From: RYN-230 sp963834515 | GTDB taxonomy: Bacteria > Actinomycetota > Actinomycetes > Streptosporangiales > Streptosporangiaceae | DNA length: 64,000 bases | Assembly (NCBI GenBank): GCA_963834515.1 | Contig: CAWICB010000001.1 | Coordinates: 62,001 to 126,000, forward strand | Direction of reading: 5' to 3' | Part shown: positions 32,503 to 41,149 of the stretch, in pieces | Layout of the letters: each line of letters opens with the position of its first letter | How positions within the stretch are numbered: the first letter of the stretch is position 1 | The notes under the pieces: model-generated | Seen by the model: the letters and a program-made list of their open reading frames with translations, nothing else | The model's database searches: none | What the model was told of the DNA's origin: nothing | Program-made: the position numbers and the translations under genes

Positions 32503-34179
32503 ATGGTCCCAATGTCTATTTCGTTCCTCGTCGCGGCGGCCGGGACGCTGGCCGCCCTCGCGGGCCTGGCCCTGCTCATCCGGCGGTGCGCCCAGGCTCC
32601 CCGGGCGGACCTGATCGCCTGGGTGCTGGCGCTGGCCGGGACCGCCGCCGGGCTGGCCGCCCAGGCGGCCGGGTACCACCGCGGCTTCGGGCAGGCCACG
32701 TTCCGCGCCGCACAGCTCGGGCTGGCCCTGATCGCCCCGCTCGCGCTGGCCTGGGGGATGGCCGAGACGGCCGCCCGGGGCCCGGTCGCCCGGTTCGCCG
32801 CCCGGCTGTGCCTGAGCGGCCTGTTCGTGGTGGCGGGCGTGATCCTGGCCACCGACGTGCTGAGCGACCAGCCGTTCACGAACGCCTGGCCGCTGGCCCG
32901 GGCACACTACCAGGTGCTGCCACTCGGCCTGCTGGCCCTGGTTGCGGTGCTGATCCTGGTCAGCATCCTGGTCTCGCTGGCGCTGGCCGGGCTGCGCAGT
33001 CGGCGCGAGCCCGGCTGGCGGCCGGTGCTGCTGGTCCTCGGCGCCGCCGCGGTGGCCGCGCTGGCCACCCAGGGGCTGCTGGTCAACCTGCCGGTGAACT
33101 CGGCCTACGCCGCGCTGTCGCTGGTCGCGGCCGCCGCCGCCTGGCTGGCCGGCGACCGGGCGGCCCGGATCCGGCTGGCCGGACTGCGCACGTCGCCGGC
33201 CAAGGGTGGCGGCGGCCAGGACTGGCCCCAGCCCGGCACCGCCGGTTACCGCGGGGCCGACTCGATGGCCCAGTACGGCGGCCGCTACGCCGGCTCCGGT
33301 GCCTACTCCGGCTACCCGGACGACCAGTTCGCCGGCTCCGGCGGGTACCCGGCGCAGGGCTTTGCCGGGCCCGGCTACGACTCAGCCGGCTACGACTCAG
33401 CCGGCTACGACTCAGCCGGCTTCGACTCAGCCGGCTTCGAGTCAGTCGGCTTCGAGTCAGCCGGGTTCGAGTCCGCCGGGTTCGCCGCGCCCGGCTTCGA
33501 CTCCCAGGAGTTCCCGGCGCAGCGCGCGGCCCGCGGTCCCGGCGGGCCCGGTGACTCGCCCGGTCTCGCCGCCCAGGACGACTCCCGTGGCTTCGCGGCG
33601 CAGGGTATCGACCCGGACGCCGAGCCGGTGACCGGCGCGTTCGACGCGCTCTACCGGGACACCGGCCGTCCGGGCCGTCCGCCGGCCGGGGCGGCCGGGG
33701 CGGTCCCGGGCAGCCTGCCTGGTGAGCCGGAGACGGGCATGCAGCTGGCCGCGCTCAGCGACGCCGCGCTCGGCGCTGCCGCACGGGCCGGCCCCACGCT
33801 GGACACCGGGCGGCTGTACGGCCAGATCGCCATCTACACGCTGCTGGAATCCGGGGCGGCCGAATTCGACCGGCTGGCCAGCACGGTGCTCGAGCAGGTG
33901 CGGACCACGGAGCCGGACACCCTGGTGTTCGTGGTGCACGGCGTCCCGTCCGCGCCGTTGCAGCGCATCCTGTACCAGGTGTACCGGGACCGGGCCGCCT
34001 ACGACGAGCACCAGCTCCAGCCCTACGTCACCGACTTCGATGCCCGGCTGCGCCCGCTGGTGCTAGCCACCAACGTGATCGAGCTGGGCGTCCGGGAGGC
34101 CAAGGTGTCCTCGCTGGCCGCGCGGCCGGGACCGGCCCCCGGGCTGGCGCCGGTGCCGCGGGCCGGGCGGGTGCCGTGA
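32503..34179 (+). CDS. polytopic membrane protein with aromatic repeat linker and C-terminal ABM domain
   Basis: A 558-residue protein of unusual design. Residues 1-225 hold about seven membrane segments (FLVAAAGTLAALAGLALL, LIAWVLALAGTAAGLAAQAA, LLALVAVLILVSILVSLALA). A long Gly/Tyr/Phe/Ser-rich linker with a 15-bp DNA repeat (GYDSA, GFDSA, GFESA) spans about 250-360. Residues about 433-533 form an antibiotic-biosynthesis-monooxygenase-like ferredoxin-fold domain (GQIAIYTLLESGAAEFDRLA, VFVVHGVPSAPLQRILYQVY). Such domains oxidise small aromatic ligands or bind them. The location before a glutaredoxin-like protein and Rex suggests a redox link; this is inference. ATG 32512 is an alternative start. 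Confidence 0.75.
   Translation: MVPMSISFLVAAAGTLAALAGLALLIRRCAQAPRADLIAWVLALAGTAAGLAAQAAGYHRGFGQATFRAAQLGLALIAPLALAWGMAETAARGPVARFAARLCLSGLFVVAGVILATDVLSDQPFTNAWPLARAHYQVLPLGLLALVAVLILVSILVSLALAGLRSRREPGWRPVLLVLGAAAVAALATQGLLVNLPVNSAYAALSLVAAAAAWLAGDRAARIRLAGLRTSPAKGGGGQDWPQPGTAGYRGADSMAQYGGRYAGSGAYSGYPDDQFAGSGGYPAQGFAGPGYDSAGYDSAGYDSAGFDSAGFESVGFESAGFESAGFAAPGFDSQEFPAQRAARGPGGPGDSPGLAAQDDSRGFAAQGIDPDAEPVTGAFDALYRDTGRPGRPPAGAAGAVPGSLPGEPETGMQLAALSDAALGAAARAGPTLDTGRLYGQIAIYTLLESGAAEFDRLASTVLEQVRTTEPDTLVFVVHGVPSAPLQRILYQVYRDRAAYDEHQLQPYVTDFDARLRPLVLATNVIELGVREAKVSSLAARPGPAPGLAPVPRAGRVP
33373..33477 (+). repeat. 15-bp tandem repeat, seven copies
   Basis: Units of ggctacgactcagcc, drifting to ggcttcgagtcagcc, encode GYDSA/GFDSA/GFESA in the linker of the membrane-ABM protein. 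The copies are near-identical at the left and diverge to the right. Confidence 0.92.
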
Positions 34180-34442
34180 CCGCGGCGGGTGCCGAAACCG
34201 CGGCGGGGCACCGGGTCACGCTGCTGTCCCGGCCCGGCTGCCATCTGTGCGACGACGCCCGCGCGGTGATCGCCCGGGTTGCCGCCGACCTCGGCATGCC
34301 GTGGGACGAACGGGACATCACCCAGTCGGAGGCCGACCTCCGGGACTACTGGGACAAGATCCCGGTCACCCTGATCGACGGGGTGCAGCACGACTTCTGG
34401 CACGTCAGCGAAGACCGGCTGCGCAGCGCGCTGACCCGGTGA
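34176..34442 (+). CDS. glutaredoxin-like (DUF836) protein
   Basis: An 88-residue thioredoxin-fold protein with the redox motif RPGCHLCDDA near residues 19-28 and the later KIPVTLIDGVQHDFW, the cis-proline region. It probably reduces disulfides or mixed mycothiol disulfides in the cytoplasm. The GTG overlaps the stop of the membrane-ABM gene. It is conserved next to rex in actinobacteria. Confidence 0.87.
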   Translation: MTAAGAETAAGHRVTLLSRPGCHLCDDARAVIARVAADLGMPWDERDITQSEADLRDYWDKIPVTLIDGVQHDFWHVSEDRLRSALTR

Positions 34443-34481
34443 CCGGGCCACCCGGCGGCACCGGCGCCCGGAGACCCGACT

Positions 34482-34499
34482 TTGTGCATGCGTTCACAA
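34482..34499. promoter_or_regulatory. Rex operator
   Basis: TTGTGCATGCGTTCACAA matches the Rex site consensus TTGTGAA-n4-TTCACAA with one deviation in the left arm. It lies 86 bp upstream of rex, so Rex would repress its own operon (rex-hemA-hemC...) until NADH rises. Confidence 0.75.
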
Positions 34500-34584
34500 G
34501 GGCGTACCTTGGAAAGCGCAGTCCCGCGCGGGCACCTGGGCCGCCCGCCATGCCCGCAGGTCGATCCCTCAGGAGCGTCGGCGC

Positions 34585-35277
34585 ATGTCACGCCGTTCAG
34601 TGTCTGCGAACGGAAGCCCGGGCATCCCGGAGGCGACCATCGCGCGCCTCCCCGTGTACCTGAGGGTCCTGTACGCGTTCGCCGAGCAGGACATCCCCAC
34701 CGTGTCCAGTGAGGAACTAGCGGCCGCGGCCGGGGTGAACTCGGCCAAGCTGCGCAAGGACCTGTCCCACCTGGGCTCCTACGGCACCCGGGGCGTCGGT
34801 TATGACGTGGAGTACCTCGTCTACCAGGTGTCCCGTGAGCTGGGCCTGACCCAGGACTGGCCGGTCGTCATCGTCGGCGCCGGGAACCTGGGCCGGGCGC
34901 TGGCCAACTACGGTGGCTTCGCCTCCCGCGGCTTCCGCATCGCCGCGGTGCTGGACAGCGACCCCGGCGTGATCGGCACCGAGATCGCCGGGCACGGCGT
35001 GCTGGACGTGAGCCGGATGGAGGACGTGGTGGCCCGGCACCGGGTCTCCATCGGGGTCATTGCCACCCCGGCCGGCACGGCCCAGCCGGTCTGCGACCGG
35101 CTGGTCGCGGCCGGGGTGACCAGCATCCTCAACTTCGCGCCGGTTGTGCTCAATGTGCCCAATGGCGTAGACGTGCGTAAGGTCGACCTGTCGATCGAAT
35201 TGCAGATCCTCGCCTTCCACGCCCAGCGGAGGTCGGTGGTGCGCGTTCCCCAGGGTGCAGAGGCGGTTAGCCCATGA
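34585..35277 (+). CDS. rex: redox-sensing transcriptional repressor Rex
   Basis: A 230-residue repressor that senses the NADH/NAD+ ratio. The winged helix reads PEATIARLPVYLRVLYAFAE ... VSSEELAAAAGVNSAKLRKDLSHLGSYGTRGVGY and the NAD(H) domain has VVIVGAGNLGRALANYGGF (GxGxxG). With NADH bound it leaves DNA. A matching operator lies 86 bp upstream. The stop overlaps hemA (ATGA), the same rex-hemACD order known from Streptomyces. Confidence 0.96.
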   Translation: MSRRSVSANGSPGIPEATIARLPVYLRVLYAFAEQDIPTVSSEELAAAAGVNSAKLRKDLSHLGSYGTRGVGYDVEYLVYQVSRELGLTQDWPVVIVGAGNLGRALANYGGFASRGFRIAAVLDSDPGVIGTEIAGHGVLDVSRMEDVVARHRVSIGVIATPAGTAQPVCDRLVAAGVTSILNFAPVVLNVPNGVDVRKVDLSIELQILAFHAQRRSVVRVPQGAEAVSP

Positions 35278-36698
35278 GCGTGCTGGTGGTTGGCCTGAGC
35301 CACAAGAGCGCCTCGCTCGGCATCCTGGAGCGGGCGGTGGTCAGCGGGGACGCCCTGGGCAAGCTGCTCCGGGACGTGTCGCAGGCACCGAACGTGGCCG
35401 GCGCGTTCGTGGTATCCACCTGCAACCGGGCCGAGGTGTACGCCGAGGTGGACAAGTTCCACGGCGGGGTGTCGTCCATCACCGACCTGCTGGCCCAGCA
35501 CTCCGGCATCCCGCTCGGCGAGCTGACCCCGCACCTGTACGTGCACTACGAGGACCGGGCGGTACAGCACCTGCTCGCGGTGGCCTGCGGGCTGGACTCC
35601 ATGGTGGTGGGCGAGAGCCAGATCCTCGGCCAGGTCAGGCAGGCCCTGGGCGCCGCCCGGGAACAGCGGACGCTGAGCCGCGGGCTGAGTGAGGTCGGTA
35701 CCCTCGCGCTGCGCACCGCCAAGCGGGCGCACGCCGAGACCCGGATCGACCGGGCCGGGGCGAACCTGGTCAGCGTGGGCATCACGGCCGCGCTGGACCG
35801 GCTGGGCCCGGCGGCCCCCGGCCAGGCCCCGGGCCGCCTGGCCGGGCGGACCGTGCTGGTGGTCGGGGCCGGCTCGATGAGCTCGCTGGCCGCCACCATC
35901 GCGGCCAAGCTGGGCGCGGCGCACATCGTGGTGGCCAACCGCACCGCGGACCGGGCCGGGAAGCTGGCCGCGGTGGTCGCCGGGAGCACCGCTGACCTGG
36001 CCGACCTGGCCGGGGCGCTGGCCGGGGCCGACCTGGTCATCTCGTGCACCGGGGCCACCGGCGTGGTGATCAGCGCCGAGGTAGTGGCCAGCGCGCTGCG
36101 GCTGCGCGCGGCCACCGCCGCCGCCACCGGGACCAGCCCCAGCCGGCCGCTGGTGCTGCTCGACCTGGCCCTGCCGCGGGACGTGGACCCGGCGGCCGGC
36201 CAGCTGCCGGGCGTGCACGTGGTCAGCCTGGACTCGCTCAGCGAGGGCGGCGAATCCCGGGCCGTCACCCGGGACAGCGACATCGCGGCGGTCCGGGCCA
36301 TCGTCACCGAGGAGTTCGCCGGCCGGGTGTCCGCGATGCACGCGGCCCGGGTCGCACCGACCGTGGTCGCGCTGCGGGCCAAGGCGGCCACGGTGGTGGA
36401 CGCCGAACTGGCCCGGCTGGAAGGGCGGCTGCGCACCGCCGATCATGGCATGCTGAATGAGGTCGAACGGGCCATGCGGCGGGTAGTGGACAAGCTGCTG
36501 CACGCGCCCACGGTGCGGGTCAAGGAGCTGGCTGGTTCCCCGGGCGGCGATTCCTACGAGGACGCGCTCCGGGTCCTGTTCGACCTGGACCCCGCGGTGG
36601 TCAACGCGGTGACGGTGGCGGACCCCGGCACCGTGGAGACCAGCGTGGAGACCGCGTGGAGACCGGCGTGGAGACAGGCACCGGAGACCCCGGAATGA
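35274..36698 (+). CDS. hemA: glutamyl-tRNA reductase HemA
   Basis: The first committed enzyme of tetrapyrrole synthesis by the C5 route; it reduces glutamyl-tRNA to glutamate-1-semialdehyde with NADPH. The catalytic cysteine is in FVVSTCNRAEVYAEV (about residue 50), followed by VACGLDSMVVGESQILGQVR, and the NADPH loop VLVVGAGSMSSLAATIA. The C-terminal dimer helix is present. Length 474 is a little longer than usual, with a Trp/Glu-rich tail. ATG overlaps the rex stop. Confidence 0.96.
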   Translation: MSVLVVGLSHKSASLGILERAVVSGDALGKLLRDVSQAPNVAGAFVVSTCNRAEVYAEVDKFHGGVSSITDLLAQHSGIPLGELTPHLYVHYEDRAVQHLLAVACGLDSMVVGESQILGQVRQALGAAREQRTLSRGLSEVGTLALRTAKRAHAETRIDRAGANLVSVGITAALDRLGPAAPGQAPGRLAGRTVLVVGAGSMSSLAATIAAKLGAAHIVVANRTADRAGKLAAVVAGSTADLADLAGALAGADLVISCTGATGVVISAEVVASALRLRAATAAATGTSPSRPLVLLDLALPRDVDPAAGQLPGVHVVSLDSLSEGGESRAVTRDSDIAAVRAIVTEEFAGRVSAMHAARVAPTVVALRAKAATVVDAELARLEGRLRTADHGMLNEVERAMRRVVDKLLHAPTVRVKELAGSPGGDSYEDALRVLFDLDPAVVNAVTVADPGTVETSVETAWRPAWRQAPETPE

Positions 36699-36714
36699 CC
36701 GCAGAGGACGAGAC

Positions 36715-37653
36715 ATGACCCAGCCGGCGCTGCGCCTGGGCACCCGGAAGAGCCCGATGGCCATGGCCCAGTCCGGTCACGTGGCCCGGCTCATCACCGA
36801 GCGGACCGGGGCCGGGGTCGAACTGGTCGGGGTGACCACGTTCGGTGACGTCACCCGGGCCGAGCTGGCCCAGATCGGCGGCACCGGCGTGTTCGTCAGC
36901 GCGCTGCGGGAAAGCCTGCTGGCCGGGGACATCGACCTGGCCGTGCACTCGCTGAAGGACCTGCCGGTCGGGCCGGTGCCCGGGCTGGCCCTGGCCGCGG
37001 TGCCCAGCCGGGACGACCCCCGGGACGCGCTGATCGGCCGGGACGGGGCCAAGTTCGCGGACCTGCCGCCGGGCGCCCGGATCGGCACCGGGTCGCCGCG
37101 CCGGGCGGCCCAGCTCCGGCTGCTCCGGCCGGACGTGCGGCCGGTGCCGGTCCGTGGCAACGCGGGCACCCGGCTGGGCAAGGTCACGTCCGGCGAGCTG
37201 GACGCCGTGCTGCTGGCCTGCGCCGGGCTGGCCCGGATCGGCCGGATGGACGCGGTGACCCAGCTGTTCGAGCCGGAGGAGATGCTGCCCGCGCCCGGGC
37301 AGGGCGCGCTCGCGGTGGAATGCCGGGCCGGCACGCCGCTGGCCGGATTGCTGTCCGCGGTGGACGATCCGGTCAGCCGGGCGGCGGTCACCGCGGAACG
37401 CGCCGTGCTGGCCGCGCTGCAGGCCGGGTGCAGCGCGCCGGTCGGCGCGTATGCTGCCGGAACAGAGTCGCTGCACCTCACGGCGGTAATCGCGGCGGTC
37501 GACGGGGAATCAGCGGTACGGGGCAGTGCCAGTGCCCCCGCGGCCGAGGCGGCCCGCCTCGGCGGCGATGTGGCGGCCGAACTGCTCCGCCAGGGCGCGG
37601 CGCGGTTCCTGGCCCCGTCTTCCGAATACCTCAGCAATGGGGACGATGCATGA
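36715..37653 (+). CDS. hemC: hydroxymethylbilane synthase HemC
   Basis: The enzyme that polymerises four porphobilinogens, 312 residues. LRLGTRKSPMAMAQSGHVA opens the protein, DLAVHSLKDLP carries the substrate-site Lys/Asp region, IGTGSPRRAAQL binds the growing chain, and the cysteine in ALQAGCSAPVGAYA holds the dipyrromethane cofactor. It lies 16 bases after hemA and overlaps the next gene by four bases. Confidence 0.96.
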   Translation: MTQPALRLGTRKSPMAMAQSGHVARLITERTGAGVELVGVTTFGDVTRAELAQIGGTGVFVSALRESLLAGDIDLAVHSLKDLPVGPVPGLALAAVPSRDDPRDALIGRDGAKFADLPPGARIGTGSPRRAAQLRLLRPDVRPVPVRGNAGTRLGKVTSGELDAVLLACAGLARIGRMDAVTQLFEPEEMLPAPGQGALAVECRAGTPLAGLLSAVDDPVSRAAVTAERAVLAALQAGCSAPVGAYAAGTESLHLTAVIAAVDGESAVRGSASAPAAEAARLGGDVAAELLRQGAARFLAPSSEYLSNGDDA

Positions 37654-39275
37654 GTCAGACAGCACGACAGAACACCGCGCACGGCGGCAGCACCGGACAC
37701 GCCGGCCAGCCCGGGCTGGTCGCCTTCGTGGGCACCGGCCCCGGGAGCCCCGACCTGCTCACCGTCCGGGCCGCCGACCTGCTGGACCGCGCCGACCTGG
37801 TGGCCGGCAGCCCGGAGTGCATCGAGCAGCTCCGCCACCTGCTGCCCGCGGACGCGGATATTCACGACGTGGCCGAGCTGGGCCAGGAGCCAGAGCTGCT
37901 GATCGGCGCGGCCCAGGCCGGCCGGCTGGCGGTGGCCGCCTACCGCGGCGACCCGCTGCTGTTCGGCCCGGCCGCCGGTCACGTGGCGGCGTGCGCCAGG
38001 GCCCGGGTCCGGTTCGAGATCGTGCCGGGCATGCCCGCCGCCACGGCCGTGCCCGCTTACGCCGGGATCCCGCTGACCTCGGACTCGGGCGGCGACATCC
38101 GGGTCATCGAGGCCGCGGACGTCAGCCGGCTGTCCGGTGACGCGGCCCTGCCGCGCAGCCTGGTCATCCTGGGCGCCGAGGCCGGCCCGGCCGACCTGGC
38201 CAAGATGCTGGTCGCGGCGGGCTGGCCGGAGCGCACCCCGTTCACCATCACGTGGTGCGGGACCACGACCGAGCAGCTGACGGTGAGCTGCGCGCTGGGC
38301 TCGGTGACCGCGGACCTCAAGGCGGCCGGGGTGAACCTGCTCACCGAGACCGGGCCCGCGGTGGGCGTGGTGGGCGAGGCCGCCGCGGCGCACCGGGAGC
38401 TGTCCTGGTTCGAGACCAAGCCGCTGTTCGGCTGGCGGGTGCTGGTCCCGCGGACCAAGGAGCAGGCCGGCTCGGTGTCCCAGCGGCTGCGCGCCTACGG
38501 CGCGGTGCCCGAGGAGGTGCCGACCATCGCGGTCGAGCCGCCGCGCACCCCGCAGCAGATGGAACGCGCGGTCAAGGGCCTGGTCACCGGGCGCTACCAG
38601 TGGGTCGCGTTCACCTCGGCCAACGCGGTCAAGGCGGTACGCGAGAAGCTGGAGGAGTACGGGCTCGACGCGCGCGCGTTCGCGGGCGTCAAGGTGGCCG
38701 CGGTCGGCGAGCAGACCGGGAAGGCGCTGCTCGCGTTCGGCATCAAGCCGGACCTGATCCCCGAGGGCGACCAGTCCGGGGAAGGGCTGGCCGCGGCCTG
38801 GCAGCCCTACGACAGCGCGCTCGACCCGATCAACCGGGTACTGCTGCCGCGCGCCGACATCGCCACCGAGACGCTGGTTTCCCGGCTTACTGACCTGGGC
38901 TGGGAGGCGGAGGACGTGACCGCCTACCGCACGGTGCGGGCCGCGCCACCGCCCGCGCCAACCCGCGAGGCGATCAAGGGTGGCGGGTTCGACGCGGTGC
39001 TGTTCACCTCGTCCTCCACGGTGCGGAACCTGATCGGCATAGCGGGCAAGCCGCACGCGGTCACGGTGATCGCGGTGATCGGGCCGCAGACGGCCCAGAC
39101 GGCGGCGGAATTCGGCCTCCGGGTGGACGTCAGGGCCCCGCGGCCGTCGGCCACCGCGCTGGTCGACGCGCTGGCCGAGCACGCGGCCGCGGCCCGCCAG
39201 GCGGCCGTCGAGGCCGGTGAGCCGCTACGCAAGCCCAGCGAGCGGCGCCGTGGCGCCCGGCGGCGGCTGCGGTGA
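37650..39275 (+). CDS. hemD: uroporphyrinogen-III C-methyltransferase / uroporphyrinogen-III synthase fusion
   Basis: A 541-residue fusion. The first half (to about 255) is a SUMT/CobA-type methyltransferase (VAFVGTGPGSPDLLTVRAADLL, VAAYRGDPLLFGPAAGH, FEIVPGMPAATAVPAYAGIPLT). The second half is HemD, which closes and flips the bilane (FGWRVLVPRTKEQAGSVSQRL, WVAFTSANAVKAVREKL, VLFTSSSTVRNLIG). Actinobacteria and some firmicutes carry this fusion, leading to both haem and sirohaem/cobalamin. Its ATG overlaps the hemC stop, and its stop overlaps hemB. Confidence 0.95.
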   Translation: MSQTARQNTAHGGSTGHAGQPGLVAFVGTGPGSPDLLTVRAADLLDRADLVAGSPECIEQLRHLLPADADIHDVAELGQEPELLIGAAQAGRLAVAAYRGDPLLFGPAAGHVAACARARVRFEIVPGMPAATAVPAYAGIPLTSDSGGDIRVIEAADVSRLSGDAALPRSLVILGAEAGPADLAKMLVAAGWPERTPFTITWCGTTTEQLTVSCALGSVTADLKAAGVNLLTETGPAVGVVGEAAAAHRELSWFETKPLFGWRVLVPRTKEQAGSVSQRLRAYGAVPEEVPTIAVEPPRTPQQMERAVKGLVTGRYQWVAFTSANAVKAVREKLEEYGLDARAFAGVKVAAVGEQTGKALLAFGIKPDLIPEGDQSGEGLAAAWQPYDSALDPINRVLLPRADIATETLVSRLTDLGWEAEDVTAYRTVRAAPPPAPTREAIKGGGFDAVLFTSSSTVRNLIGIAGKPHAVTVIAVIGPQTAQTAAEFGLRVDVRAPRPSATALVDALAEHAAAARQAAVEAGEPLRKPSERRRGARRRLR

Positions 39276-40255
39276 CGGCAGCCGGCTTCCCGGCCGCGCG
39301 GCCCCGGCGGCTGCGCCGCACCGCCGCGCTGCGCCGCCTGGTCGCGCAGACCAGCGTGCAGCCGTCGGACCTGCTGCTGCCGATGTTCGTCAAGGAGGGG
39401 ATCAGCGAGCCGCAGCCGGTGGCGTCCATGCCTGGCGTGGTCCAGCACACCCGGGACAGCCTGCGCAAGGCGGCCGTAGAGGCCACCGAGGCCGGGGTGG
39501 GCGGGCTGGTCCTGTTCGGCGTCCCGGCCCGCAAGGACGCCCGCGGCTCGGCGGCCGACGAGCCGGGCGGGATCCTCAACCTGGCCCTCGGCGACCTGGC
39601 CGCCGAGGTGGGTGACGGCACCGTGCTGATGGCCGACCTGTGCCTGGACGAGTACACCGACCACGGCCACTGCGGCCTGCTCACCCCCGCGGGCGAGGTG
39701 GACAACGACGCCACGCTGGAGCGGTACGCCTCGATCGCCGTGGCGCAGGCCGCGGCGGGCGCGCATGTGGTGGCGCCGAGCGGGATGATGGACGGGCAGG
39801 TGGCCGCGATCCGGGCTGCCCTGGACCGGGGCGGCTACCCCGAGGTGGCGATCTGCGCCTATTCGGCCAAGTACGCCTCGGCGTTCTACGGGCCGTTCCG
39901 TGACGCGGCCGAGTGCGCGCCGCAGTTCGGTGACCGGGCCTCCTACCAGCAGGATCCCGGGGCGGGCGACGCGCTGCGCGAAGTCCTGCTCGATGTGGCC
40001 GAGGGCGCGGACATTGTCATGGTCAAGCCCGCGCTGCCCTATCTCGACGTGATCGCCGAGGTGGCGGCGAACGTCCAGGTGCCGGTGGCCGCGTATCAGG
40101 TGAGCGGCGAGTACGCCATGGTGGAAGCGGCGGCGGCGAACGGCTGGCTGGACCGGGACCGGGTCATCACCGAGACGGTGACCGGGATCCGCCGCGCCGG
40201 GGCCAGCATCATCCTCACCTACTGGGCGGCCGAGCTGGCCCGGCGGCTGCGCTGA
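39272..40255 (+). CDS. hemB: porphobilinogen synthase HemB
   Basis: The 327-residue enzyme that condenses two 5-aminolevulinates. Catalytic lysines lie in CAYSAKYASAFYGPF and in VMVKPALPYLD. The metal loop reads MADLCLDEYTDHGHCGLL: one of the three zinc cysteines is Asp, so it belongs to the group depending less on zinc. The allosteric and C-terminal motifs (VAAYQVSGEYAM, ETVTGIRRAGA) are normal. GTG start overlaps hemD. Confidence 0.96.
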   Translation: MTAAGFPAARPRRLRRTAALRRLVAQTSVQPSDLLLPMFVKEGISEPQPVASMPGVVQHTRDSLRKAAVEATEAGVGGLVLFGVPARKDARGSAADEPGGILNLALGDLAAEVGDGTVLMADLCLDEYTDHGHCGLLTPAGEVDNDATLERYASIAVAQAAAGAHVVAPSGMMDGQVAAIRAALDRGGYPEVAICAYSAKYASAFYGPFRDAAECAPQFGDRASYQQDPGAGDALREVLLDVAEGADIVMVKPALPYLDVIAEVAANVQVPVAAYQVSGEYAMVEAAAANGWLDRDRVITETVTGIRRAGASIILTYWAAELARRLR

Positions 40256-40257
40256 CG

Positions 40258-40323
40258 GCCGGGGAACGGCCTGGGAACGCCGGGAAACGGCCTGGGAACA
40301 ACGCCGGGAAACGGCCTGGGAAC
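40258..40323. repeat. 21-bp repeat, three copies (gccgggaaacggcctgggaac)
   Basis: Three near-identical copies, the last offset by three bases, follow the hemB stop. The gap to the next gene (40256-40489) holds no clear terminator. Confidence 0.85.
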
Positions 40324-40489
40324 AGAGTCATCTGAAGGCAGCCGGGGGGGGGACACAGAGGCGGGTGGGGAGTTTCCGTTCGGCAACATGTCGGCCTCGG
40401 CCGGGGTGCCGGCCTGCGCGCAGCGTGTCCGGTCCGCCATCATCAGTAAGGGAGAGCGCTAACACTGCCGACGCGGAGAGCGGAGCCTG

Positions 40490-41149
40490 ATGGTCGCACC
40501 GGTACTACGCCGCAGCCGCCGCCGGGACAGCGGGCGGCTGGCCGCGGCCGCCGCCCGGTACGCGCGGCTGGGCTGGCCGCTCTGCCTGGGCGCGTACTCA
40601 CCCGGCCCGGCCGCCGGCCGGGCCTGCTCCTGCGACCGGGTCGGCTGCCCGGCGCCCGCCGCGCACCCGATGTCCGCGGCCTGGCAGCTGCTGGCCAGCT
40701 GCGAGCCGGGCACGGTCCGGCAGCGCTGGGCCGGCCACCCCGAGGCCAACATCGTGCTGCCCACCGGGCGGGTGTTCGACGTGCTGGACGTGCCCGCCTC
40801 GGCGGGCACCGCGGCGCTGGACGCGCTGCAGCAGGCCGCCGTGCCGACCGGGCCGGTGGCGGCCGGCGCCGGCCGGGCGCTGTTCTTCGTGGCCACCCGG
40901 GGGGCCCCGGACGACGAGGACGAGTGGTGGTCCTGTCACCTGGACTGCGCCCCGGAGGACGTGGGTGAGGTGGCCGCGCTGCGCTGGCACTGCCGGGACA
41001 GCTTCGTGCTGGCCCCGCCGTCCCGCGACCAGTTCGGCACCCCGGCGCGGTGGCTCATCCCGCCACCGCCGGACGGCCCGGGCCTGCTGCCCGATGCCCT
41101 GCGGCTGCTCGAGTTCCTGGCCGACGCGTGCGAAGAGGAGGCTGTCTAG
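40490..41149 (+). CDS. Prim-Pol-like (bifunctional primase/polymerase N-terminal) protein
   Basis: A 219-residue stand-alone domain: AAAARYARLGWPLCLGAYSP and the cysteine cluster CSCDRVGCPAPAAHP belong to the N-terminal primase-polymerase family of archaeo-eukaryotic type. The metal site, normally DxD, reads VFDVLDVPASAG, and ALRWHCRDSFVLAPPS is the later motif. Helicase parts are absent. Similar small proteins sit beside hemL in Streptomyces. Whether it still makes primers is open. It ends just before the hemL GTG. Confidence 0.75.
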   Translation: MVAPVLRRSRRRDSGRLAAAAARYARLGWPLCLGAYSPGPAAGRACSCDRVGCPAPAAHPMSAAWQLLASCEPGTVRQRWAGHPEANIVLPTGRVFDVLDVPASAGTAALDALQQAAVPTGPVAAGAGRALFFVATRGAPDDEDEWWSCHLDCAPEDVGEVAALRWHCRDSFVLAPPSRDQFGTPARWLIPPPPDGPGLLPDALRLLEFLADACEEEAV

